Part shown: piece after piece, positions 1 through 5,531 of the stretch
Layout: each line of letters opens with the position of its first letter
How positions within the stretch are numbered: the stretch's first letter is position 1
Source of the DNA: Actinomycetes bacterium
GTDB lineage: Bacteria > Actinomycetota > Acidimicrobiia > Acidimicrobiales > Acidimicrobiaceae
Reading direction: 5' to 3'
NCBI GenBank assembly: GCA_021844725.1
Contig: JAKBSX010000248.1
Coordinates: forward strand, 1-5,531
Length of the DNA stretch: 5,531 nucleotides
The notes under the pieces: model-generated
What the model saw: only the letters and a program-made list of their open reading frames with translations
What the model was told of the DNA's origin: nothing
Databases searched by the model: none
Made by a program: the position numbers and the translations under genes

Positions 1-115
1 TCTTCATGAATCCTCTTCCTTTATGGAGAGGAGAGGTCAAGTCTCGCGATCAGAAGTCGATTTGGGCTTCAAGTATCCATTCATTACAACCTTGAAAGTT
101 TAAATAGATTCGGTC
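1..115. other. Intergenic or gene-edge region upstream of the kinase
   Basis: No gene here can be supported. Two + frames are open from the window edge: one stops with TGA at 93-95 and one with TAA at 101-103. Either could be the tail of an upstream gene, but neither tail is recognisable. On the minus strand an ATG at 7-5 follows an AGAGG purine run after a 4-base gap, which would suit the start of a divergent gene, but only two codons are visible. An imperfect hairpin (12-19 with 25-31, one bulged T, loop 20-24) has no T-tract on either strand, so it does not look like a terminator. The purine-rich run 25-36 looks like a ribosome-binding sequence but has no nearby + start codon. Confidence 0.4.
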
Positions 116-116
116 A
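105..116 (+). promoter_or_regulatory. Possible -10 element of a leaderless kinase promoter
   Basis: TAGATT at 105-110 fits the TANNNT form of an actinobacterial housekeeping -10 element. It ends five bases before the ATG at 116, so transcription would begin at or next to the start codon and give a leaderless mRNA. This agrees with the absence of any Shine-Dalgarno sequence before that ATG. An overlapping TAAATA at 101-106 is an alternative. No good -35 hexamer is seen at the expected distance; TTACAA at 84-89 is only a weak match. AT-rich sequence gives such hexamers easily by chance. Confidence 0.3.
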
Positions 117-1555
117 TGACAAACCTATTTAGCGTTAGGCGCATTTCCACGACAACTCGTTTAATGGTTATCTATGCGGTTGTTTCGGCGGCAGCGCTGG
201 GACTAGTTCTTACGCAGGTGGTACGCACCTACGCTTCTCATGCCAAAAGTGTGATTATGTCGGACCTGGGTGAAGAGGTGCCCCAGTTTGCCCAGGCTGC
301 CAATCTACGTGCGCCTGGCGAAAGTTTGTATAGTTTTTCGAAGTCCTATTTGGCAACCCATGCCTTGGCCAATCAGCACATACTTTACATTCATATTTTT
401 GGACATAGTACTTTAGGCTCGGCTGGTTCATCGAAGGATATAGCGATTCCTGATGTTTCTCAGTTTCTGGCTTCACCTCCCGGGTCGACCAAAATAAATA
501 CCGTTAGCTACAGGTCGAGTAGCTATTTGGTTCTTGGGTCACCTGTGACGGTTTCCAAAAAAGTAGTTGGTTCACTGGTGGCGGTAACCAGTCTTTCAGG
601 TCTTAGCTCCCAAGAGTCACAAGTGCTATTGCTAGCTGGAGCGGAGGCCCTTCTCTCTTTAATCTTTTCTGTTGCCGCCGGGTATTTTTTGATGCGGCGA
701 ATTATGCGGGCTGTTGGCCGTGTTACCGAGACAGCTGTGGAAATTTCAAAAGGAGACTTGGATCGAAGGTTGGATTTTCCGAGCCAATCAGATGAAGTAG
801 GTAAATTAGCCCTTGCATTCGACGGTATGATTGGGAGGATCAGCCAAACCTTGGATTCTCAACGAAGATTGTTGGCTGACGTTTCTCACCAACTGAAGAC
901 CCCATTGACGGTAATTAGAGGCAATTTAGAGCTTATTCACAGGAGTTCAGAAGTCGATAAAGACGAGCTGAACGACGTTATTGAGGTTGTCACTTCTGAG
1001 ATTGATTATATGAAAACGATGCTTGACGGGCTACTGCTGCTGGAAAGAATGTCTGAGCCGGAGCCGTTGAACGAAGAAGAAGTGGAATTGCGACCGTTTT
1101 TAACCGATATTTTTTCCAGTGCTATTTCACTGGGCAGACGAAACTGGCGTTTGGGGGACATCCCGGATGTCGTCGTCCGGATAGATGGGCAAAAGTGCAG
1201 GGGAGCGATCCTGAATCTGCTCGATAATGCTGTAAAAGCCACATCTAACCTGGATCGCATCTCATTAGATGCTTATGATAACGGCGGCTATTTAGCGATA
1301 GTCGTCTCAGATAGTGGCACTGGGATCGAGCCTACATATCTTGCTACGATCTTTGAACGCTTCGAACGAGGTGCATCGAGAGATCAGCGAGGGGCTGGTC
1401 TCGGTTTGGCCATCGTAAGGGCGGTTTCTCATGCTCATGGTGGGGATATAGATGTAGAATCCGTTTACGGGGAGGGATCGTCATTCACGTTTCGGATTCC
1501 ATCTAATCGAATAGTAAGAAAGTCTGAGGTTGGGATTGAATATCGTAATAGTTGA
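116..1555 (+). CDS. Membrane sensor histidine kinase (HAMP-HisKA-HATPase_c)
   Basis: This is the sensor kinase of a two-component system: it sits in the cytoplasmic membrane, autophosphorylates on His and passes the phosphate to the regulator encoded next. The 479 residues show a first membrane helix at about 15-36, an extracytoplasmic sensor region at about 37-168, a second helix at about 169-192 and a HAMP linker at about 193-245. The H-box DVSHQLKTPLT follows with phospho-acceptor His258. The ATPase domain has an N-box (NLLDN, 367-371), G1 box (DSGTGIE, 399-405), F-box (FERF, 413-416) and G2 box (GAGLGLAIV, 426-434), so all catalytic boxes are present. The residue after His258 is Gln instead of the usual Glu/Asp; Thr262, associated with phosphatase activity, is kept. 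ATG 116 is the only reasonable start, because an in-frame TAA lies at 101-103 and the next Met is inside the first helix. No Shine-Dalgarno is seen. The 3' end overlaps the regulator gene. The sensor region is not recognised and the signal is unknown; MprB/PrrB/BaeS-like kinases are the nearest general type. Confidence 0.95.
   Translation: MTNLFSVRRISTTTRLMVIYAVVSAAALGLVLTQVVRTYASHAKSVIMSDLGEEVPQFAQAANLRAPGESLYSFSKSYLATHALANQHILYIHIFGHSTLGSAGSSKDIAIPDVSQFLASPPGSTKINTVSYRSSSYLVLGSPVTVSKKVVGSLVAVTSLSGLSSQESQVLLLAGAEALLSLIFSVAAGYFLMRRIMRAVGRVTETAVEISKGDLDRRLDFPSQSDEVGKLALAFDGMIGRISQTLDSQRRLLADVSHQLKTPLTVIRGNLELIHRSSEVDKDELNDVIEVVTSEIDYMKTMLDGLLLLERMSEPEPLNEEEVELRPFLTDIFSSAISLGRRNWRLGDIPDVVVRIDGQKCRGAILNLLDNAVKATSNLDRISLDAYDNGGYLAIVVSDSGTGIEPTYLATIFERFERGASRDQRGAGLGLAIVRAVSHAHGGDIDVESVYGEGSSFTFRIPSNRIVRKSEVGIEYRNS
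1526..1529 (+). promoter_or_regulatory. Ribosome-binding site selecting the TTG 1536 start
   Basis: GAGG at 1526-1529, within TGAGGTT, lies six bases before TTG 1536 and inside the end of the kinase gene. It is too close to the alternative TTG at 1530 to serve it, so it favours 1536. The site is translated through by ribosomes finishing the kinase, which fits translational coupling. Confidence 0.5.
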
Positions 1556-2234
1556 GGACGATGAAAAGATAGCCAATTTTCTCTCCAAAGGTTTGAAATC
1601 CGAAGGTTATGCGACTGTAGTGATCGGTGATGGAGATGAGGCGATGACTAAGGTTCCCTCTATGGGCACTGACATTGACTTGGTTCTACTCGATCTCTCG
1701 TTACCTGGGGCTGATGGAAAGACGGCACTCTCATCCTGGCGAGCAAATGGTTTTACACAGCCTGTGATCATATTGACAGCGCGTGACGAGACGAAGTATA
1801 AGATCGAAGGACTCGACGCAGGGGCCAATGATTATGTGACTAAGCCGTTTTCATTTGCCGAACTCTTAGCGAGAATCCGTGCCGCATTGCGCGCTTCAGA
1901 TCAGGGTTCAAATACTATTTTGCAGGTACTCGATCTAAGGCTTGATTTAGTCACCAAGGTGGCTTGGCGGGATGGGATTCGGATCGATCTTGCGCCGAAG
2001 GAATGGGCTTTGCTCGAGCTGTTTATGCGAAATCCGAATCAGATCCTGTCGAGGATGCAGATCCTGAACCACGTATGGGATTATTCGTTCGATCCAGGCA
2101 GCAACATTGTCGATGTGTATATTGGTTATCTCCGTAAAAAGATAAATGTTGAGGGCAAGGTTGAGTTGCTTCAAACTGTTCGAGGAGCCGGCTACAGATT
2201 CCTTCAGCCTCAATTTCAAAGTCCTCCGAGATAG
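1536..2234 (+). CDS. OmpR/PhoB-family response regulator
   Basis: This is the cytoplasmic response regulator that takes phosphate from the upstream kinase and acts as a DNA-binding transcription factor. Counted from TTG 1536 it has 232 residues, normal for the family. The receiver domain (about 2-115) has the acidic pocket at Glu7-Asp8-Asp9, phospho-acceptor Asp53 in LVLLDLSLPG, the conserved Thr81 in ILTARD, and Lys103 in YVTKPF. The C-terminal winged-helix domain (about 127-225) has APKEWALLELF near 153-163, the recognition-helix region SNIVDVYIGYLRKK at about 189-202, and the wing motif TVRGAGYRF at 214-222. An in-frame TTG at 1530 would add two residues. I prefer 1536 because it has a well-placed GAGG and gives the usual short lead into the first beta strand (NIVIVEDD). 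The gene overlaps the kinase by 20 bases (26 with the other start). Target genes are unknown. The stop lies 20 bases from the end of the convergent LOG gene. Confidence 0.95.
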   Translation: MNIVIVEDDEKIANFLSKGLKSEGYATVVIGDGDEAMTKVPSMGTDIDLVLLDLSLPGADGKTALSSWRANGFTQPVIILTARDETKYKIEGLDAGANDYVTKPFSFAELLARIRAALRASDQGSNTILQVLDLRLDLVTKVAWRDGIRIDLAPKEWALLELFMRNPNQILSRMQILNHVWDYSFDPGSNIVDVYIGYLRKKINVEGKVELLQTVRGAGYRFLQPQFQSPPR

Positions 2235-2254
2235 CCCATTAAATTCGGTTGGCG

Positions 2255-3292
2255 CTAATTTGCGCTGTCCAGTGAGTTCAAGAAATTTATAAGCTCTCGA
2301 AGTCGGCCATGTGAAGATTGGTTAAAGCTGAATTTTATCCTGTGAAGCTCCAGGCCGTCATTGTCGGCTATTTCAGGTGCCGATGGAGAGCACCTTTGTA
2401 TAGTCCCTGAAGCTACTATGTCTTTGAAGTCAAGGTTAAGTTTTTCAAGCTCGCTTTCAGACATGAGTGATCTCATCCGTACTACCAGATGCTTATTGAC
2501 GTATCTAATGCTTTGGTAATTGTGGTAAAACCTTGTTATCTCATCAACAGCTTTACTCACATCCCGGGTGATGAGGTATAGTGATTTATCTAGATTTCCC
2601 ACTAAGCCACGGTCTATAACTTCTTTCACTATGAATTCCTGCCATTTCTCCCAGTAGGTCCCTTTCTCGGAGTCAAGTAGCACGATCGGGGCAGGTTCAG
2701 CCTTTCCTGTTTGTATCAGTGTTAGAAGCTCGAAAGCTTCATCCAGTGTGCCGAATCCTCCTGGCATTATTACGAAACCGGCAGACTCCTTGATGAGCAT
2801 TACTTTTCGTGTGAAAAAATACTTCATTTCGACCAGTTTCTGGCTGTTGGCGATGAAAGGATTCGGTTCTTGTTCAAAAGGGAGTTTTATATTGACCCCG
2901 AAACTCATCTCGGGACCTGCGCCTTCTAGTCCAGCCTGCATTATTCCCTGGCCAGCACCTGTTACAGTCATCCAGCCCTTCAATGCAAGTTGATGAGCAA
3001 TTTCACGGGCAACTGCATAAGTGGGATCTGTGGATTTGGTTCTAGCTGATCCGAACAGGGTGATCTTTTTTTGGGAGTGATAGGGCTCAAATACCCTAAA
3101 CGCATGGGACAATTCTCTTAGTGAGTCTGCTGCTATCTTCAGATTGAGTCTTTGGTAATCGGAACTGGCCATATCCAGAGCGGTTGCAAGTAGGTGTCGG
3201 ACCACAGTTCGGTTGTTTTTGACCTGTAAATTTTCTAGTAGCTGAGCTGCGAGAGCATCGATAGCTTCTGGTGTGGAACTGGGATTAGTCAC
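2255..3292 (-). CDS. LOG/TIGR00730-family Rossmann-fold protein, extended form
   Basis: This cytoplasmic protein belongs to the LOG ('lysine decarboxylase-like') family. Characterised members remove the base from cytokinin riboside 5'-monophosphates or other nucleoside monophosphates by N-glycosidic cleavage; lysine decarboxylase is an old misannotation. Counted from GTG 3292 it has 345 residues. The nucleotide-binding Rossmann core starts near 77 with FGSART (80-85) and TGAGQGIMQAG (111-121). It then shows the family's catalytic signature: Arg162-Lys163 in FFTRKVML and PGGFGTLDE (177-185), ending in Glu185. The spacing of the two motifs fits an active enzyme. Simple LOG proteins are about 180-200 residues. 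This one adds a helical N-terminal part of about 75 residues and a C-terminal part of about 100 residues (about 241-345). GTG 3292 is chosen because AGGAG lies just before it; an in-frame ATG at 3379 would overlap fbiC by 47 bases. The gene follows fbiC by 40 bases on the same strand, so co-transcription is likely. The substrate is unknown. Confidence 0.88.
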   Translation of the reverse strand: MTNPSSTPEAIDALAAQLLENLQVKNNRTVVRHLLATALDMASSDYQRLNLKIAADSLRELSHAFRVFEPYHSQKKITLFGSARTKSTDPTYAVAREIAHQLALKGWMTVTGAGQGIMQAGLEGAGPEMSFGVNIKLPFEQEPNPFIANSQKLVEMKYFFTRKVMLIKESAGFVIMPGGFGTLDEAFELLTLIQTGKAEPAPIVLLDSEKGTYWEKWQEFIVKEVIDRGLVGNLDKSLYLITRDVSKAVDEITRFYHNYQSIRYVNKHLVVRMRSLMSESELEKLNLDFKDIVASGTIQRCSPSAPEIADNDGLELHRIKFSFNQSSHGRLRELINFLNSLDSAN

Positions 3293-3296
3293 GGTT

Positions 3297-3301
3297 CTCC
3301 T
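3297..3301 (-). promoter_or_regulatory. Ribosome-binding site of the LOG-family gene
   Basis: On the minus strand the sequence reads AGGAG-AACC-GTG, a strong Shine-Dalgarno four bases before GTG 3292. It decides the start: no comparable site precedes the in-frame ATG at 3379, which lies within fbiC coding sequence. Confidence 0.75.
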
Positions 3302-3332
3302 GGATAAATTTATTTGAGGGTAAAGGCAACTA

Positions 3333-5531
3333 TTAGTTTTGGCCTTCGACGATTTTATAGAGTGTAGACCGCTGTGCAAGTGGCCGATTGAGTGGTGCTA
3401 CCAGCGATTCAAAATCATCACGGGTAAGCTGCTGTCCGTGGACGGCTCCGGCAGCTCTTGAGATATTTTCGTCCATCAAGGTTCCACCTAAGTCATTTGT
3501 GCCAGAACGGAGCAGCTGGCGAGCTCCATCGACGCCCATTTTTACCCAGCTGGCCTGAATATTCGGTACAAGGTGCTGGTAGCTGATTCGTGCAACGGCA
3601 TGCATCAGCAGAGCTTCACGGAAGGTGGGTCCTTTGCGGGCTCTCTTTTGCAGGTAAATCGGCGATGCCATGTGGACAAATGGAAGTGGTACAAATTCTG
3701 TAAATCCCCCGGTTCTTTGCTGCAGGTCCCTGGTTAGTACGATATGTTGTGCCCAGCTTCTTGGAGTTTCTACCGACCCAAACATAATTGTTATGTTGGA
3801 GCGAAGGCCGACTTTATGGGCAGTTTCGTGGATCTCCAGCCATCTTTCGGTCCTGATCTTGTCCGGGCACAGTATTTCCCGAACCTGATCATCTAATATT
3901 TCCGCAGCGGTTCCAGGCAAGGATTTCAGTCCAGCCTCCTTACATCTGGTGAGGTATTCGCTCACTTCAACTCCAGACCGCCTCGATCCCTCGTGGATCT
4001 CCAGTGCCGAAAACCCATGGATGTGTATGGTTTCAGACCCGGCTTTAACTGCTTCTATAACCTTCAAATAGTAGTCAGCATCGAAAGAGGGATGAATGCC
4101 GCCCTGAAGGCAGACCTCGGTGGCTCCGGCCAGCTCCGCCTCCATTACCCGTTTGGTTATCTCCTCCATCTCAAGTAGATAGGGGGTGCCTCGCAAATTT
4201 AAAGACAGGGGTCCTTTAGAAAAGGCGCAAAAGCGGCATTTGAAGGTGCAGACGTTGGTGTAGTTGATATTCCTGTTTGCGACAAAGGTGACAGTATCTC
4301 CGGAGATTTCCTTCCGAAGCTGATCAGCCGTGGCCAGCACGTACTGAAGGTCCGTACCTCTGGCGTCAAATAGAGCTTCAATCTGGCTTTTTTCGGGAAG
4401 TACCCCGGTAATTGCCTGATCGCATATGTCAGTTATTTCGGTTGCGGTCTTTTTGATACCTAGTTCTCTGACCAGTTGCCAATGTGGCGGATTGGTTACT
4501 TCCGGAATCTCTATAAGGTGTGGGGGTTCTGAGTCTCCCCCTGAAACCCAGGAGTCGGTTCTGGCATATGAGTGTGAGTCGCTGTTGGATTTGATTTGAA
4601 AGGCCATACTGTCATCGATCCAGCCCGGGTTGTTGAACTCGGGGTAGATAGGTAGGCGAGGGGCCAGATGCAATCCTTGTCCCGCGAGAATGTATTCCAG
4701 GTTAGTCAAGTCAGGCCAGGGTCGTTCTGGATTCACATGGTCGATTGTTACTGGTGATATGCCCCCTAGGTCATCAATTCCGGCTTCGGTTAGTTCCAGG
4801 ATGTTTTCACTTAAATTGGGGGGAGCCTGTAGATGAACTGCTTTGGGCAGTATCAATCGCGCCAGAGCAATTGCTCTTATGAATTCCTCCCGGTCAGCCG
4901 GTGGTGAAGAAGCCATTGCGGTAGCTGGCTTTGGCAAAAAGTTCTGGATAATCACTTCCTGAATGTGACCGAATTCTTCGGAGATCTCTCGGATCGCGAG
5001 CAACGAGTCAATCCGGTCCTGCTCTGATTCACCTATACCGACCAGGATTCCAGTGGTGAAAGGAACTTTTGCTTTGCCTGAATCTCTCAGAGCTTGCATT
5101 CTGCGCTCGGGGGATTTATCCGGTGACAGCCTGTGCGCCAAAAGCGCGGGGTTGAGGCTCTCGATCATCATCCCTTGCGAGGCCGATACTCGTCTGAGTA
5201 GGGTGAATTCCTCAAATGAGAGCGCCCCGGCATTTAGATGAGGAATCAGGCTGGTTTCAGTGACAACCATTTCGGCGGCTTTATAGAGATAATCTACCGT
5301 AGATTCACAACCATTTTTTGAAAGAAAGTCGGACGAGACTTTATAGCGAAGTTCCGGTTTTTCACCCAGCGTGAACAGGGCCTCGGTGCATCCAAATTCC
5401 TGTCCACGGGTTGCGATTTTTACTACCTCGTCCAGTTTGAGATAGGGATCGGGAAGGTGTGCTGGCGCTTTGGCGAAAGTGCAGTAACCGCACCTGTCTC
5501 TACAGAGCATCGTCAGTGGGATAAAAACCTT
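3333..5531 (-). CDS. fbiC: Bifunctional FO synthase, CofG-CofH fusion (5' end outside window)
   Basis: FbiC makes FO (7,8-didemethyl-8-hydroxy-5-deazariboflavin), the chromophore of coenzyme F420, from tyrosine and 5-amino-6-ribitylamino-uracil. It uses two radical-SAM domains that in many other organisms are separate CofH and CofG proteins. The frame is open to the window edge: the seven codons before ATG 5510 read KVFIPLT, which continues the conserved lead into the first cluster. That ATG is therefore internal and the N-terminus is missing, probably several dozen residues. With the first visible codon as residue 1 (732 visible), the CofG domain carries the 4Fe-4S motif CRDRCGYC (Cys10, 14, 17), PHLNAGALSFEEF (97-109), and GGISPVTIDHVNPERPWP at about 256-273. 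A linker with many polar residues (about 297-355) leads to the CofH domain, with its CTFKCRFC cluster (Cys428, 432, 435), LPGTAAEILDD, GSVETPRSW, FTEFVPLPFVHM and NDLGGTLMDENISRAAGA. Both clusters are intact and there is no frameshift. The gene ends in two in-frame stops (TAA TAG, 3335-3330). It is likely the first visible gene of an operon with the LOG-family gene; its promoter lies beyond the window. Confidence 0.95.
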   Translation of the reverse strand, partial: KVFIPLTMLCRDRCGYCTFAKAPAHLPDPYLKLDEVVKIATRGQEFGCTEALFTLGEKPELRYKVSSDFLSKNGCESTVDYLYKAAEMVVTETSLIPHLNAGALSFEEFTLLRRVSASQGMMIESLNPALLAHRLSPDKSPERRMQALRDSGKAKVPFTTGILVGIGESEQDRIDSLLAIREISEEFGHIQEVIIQNFLPKPATAMASSPPADREEFIRAIALARLILPKAVHLQAPPNLSENILELTEAGIDDLGGISPVTIDHVNPERPWPDLTNLEYILAGQGLHLAPRLPIYPEFNNPGWIDDSMAFQIKSNSDSHSYARTDSWVSGGDSEPPHLIEIPEVTNPPHWQLVRELGIKKTATEITDICDQAITGVLPEKSQIEALFDARGTDLQYVLATADQLRKEISGDTVTFVANRNINYTNVCTFKCRFCAFSKGPLSLNLRGTPYLLEMEEITKRVMEAELAGATEVCLQGGIHPSFDADYYLKVIEAVKAGSETIHIHGFSALEIHEGSRRSGVEVSEYLTRCKEAGLKSLPGTAAEILDDQVREILCPDKIRTERWLEIHETAHKVGLRSNITIMFGSVETPRSWAQHIVLTRDLQQRTGGFTEFVPLPFVHMASPIYLQKRARKGPTFREALLMHAVARISYQHLVPNIQASWVKMGVDGARQLLRSGTNDLGGTLMDENISRAAGAVHGQQLTRDDFESLVAPLNRPLAQRSTLYKIVEGQN

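Noticed and set aside
12..31. Imperfect hairpin near the left edge as a terminator of an upstream gene
   Set aside because: Seven pairs with a bulge, but no T-tract on either strand; its purine/pyrimidine bias alone can produce this pairing.
2..103. Open + frame (also with ATG at 23) as a short gene or leader peptide
   Set aside because: No ribosome-binding site at the ATG and no recognisable protein. It could be the tail of an upstream gene, but the window cannot show that.
214..232. Inverted repeat AGGTG-GTACG-CACCT within the kinase gene
   Set aside because: Only 5 base pairs, inside the coding sequence of the first membrane helix end, and of a size expected by chance.
2039..2067. Direct repeat CAGATCCTG, two copies 20 bases apart
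   Set aside because: It lies in the winged-helix coding region and encodes the normal family sequence QIL-SRM-QIL, so it is a codon coincidence.
740..2110. Apparent abundance of GATC sites in the two-component genes
   Set aside because: Similar density by eye in fbiC. It follows from common Asp and Ile codons (GAT, ATC), with no clustered or spaced arrangement.
2249..2268. Short inverted repeat GGCGC-TAATTT-GCGCT as a bidirectional terminator
   Set aside because: The stem has only four G-C pairs plus wobble pairs, it overlaps the LOG stop codon, and no T-tract follows on either strand.
2748..2993. Plus-strand open frame inside the LOG gene
   Set aside because: It is antisense to the conserved catalytic motifs, has no ribosome-binding site and resembles no protein; it is a shadow of the real gene.
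4199..4381. Second minus-strand frame inside fbiC as a small gene or sign of a frameshift
   Set aside because: The main FbiC frame is continuous and conserved through this stretch, including the CofH iron-sulfur motif, so the other frame is not coding.

Overview
The window looks like a stretch of a bacterial chromosome from an F420-producing lineage, most likely an actinobacterium with mid-range base composition. Marine or freshwater Acidimicrobiia-like groups fit better than high-GC mycobacteria or streptomycetes. The argument rests on a fused CofG-CofH (FbiC-type) FO synthase, a fusion characteristic of Actinobacteria, and on an OmpR/PhoB two-component system whose kinase has the 'SHQLKTPL' H-box variant that I recall as common in actinobacterial kinases. 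Base composition judged by eye is about half G+C. The lineage is inference, not a sequence match.

Layout: bases 1-115 are intergenic or the edge of a neighbouring gene. On the + strand, 116-1555 encodes a membrane sensor histidine kinase, and its last 20 bases overlap the TTG-initiated OmpR-family response regulator (1536-2234). These two form a kinase-first, probably translationally coupled operon. Only 20 bases separate the regulator from two minus-strand genes that converge on it. Reading right to left, these are a bifunctional FO synthase fbiC (3333-5531, 5' end cut by the window edge) and, 40 bases downstream, an extended LOG/TIGR00730-family Rossmann-fold protein (2255-3292).

Functionally there are two blocks. 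One is signal transduction: the membrane kinase senses an unknown cue, phosphorylates the regulator on Asp53, and the regulator binds DNA through a winged helix. The other is metabolic: FbiC makes FO, the deazaflavin chromophore of coenzyme F420, from tyrosine and the riboflavin intermediate 5-amino-6-ribitylamino-uracil. It is probably co-transcribed with a putative nucleotide N-glycosidase of unknown physiological substrate. Nothing in the sequence shows that the two blocks regulate each other.

I saw no RNA genes, mobile elements, CRISPR arrays or convincing terminators. Most of the window is ordinary core-genome content. The points most worth a second look are the long extensions on the LOG protein, its pairing with fbiC, a possible leaderless start for the kinase, and the tight convergent gene ends without a visible terminator.
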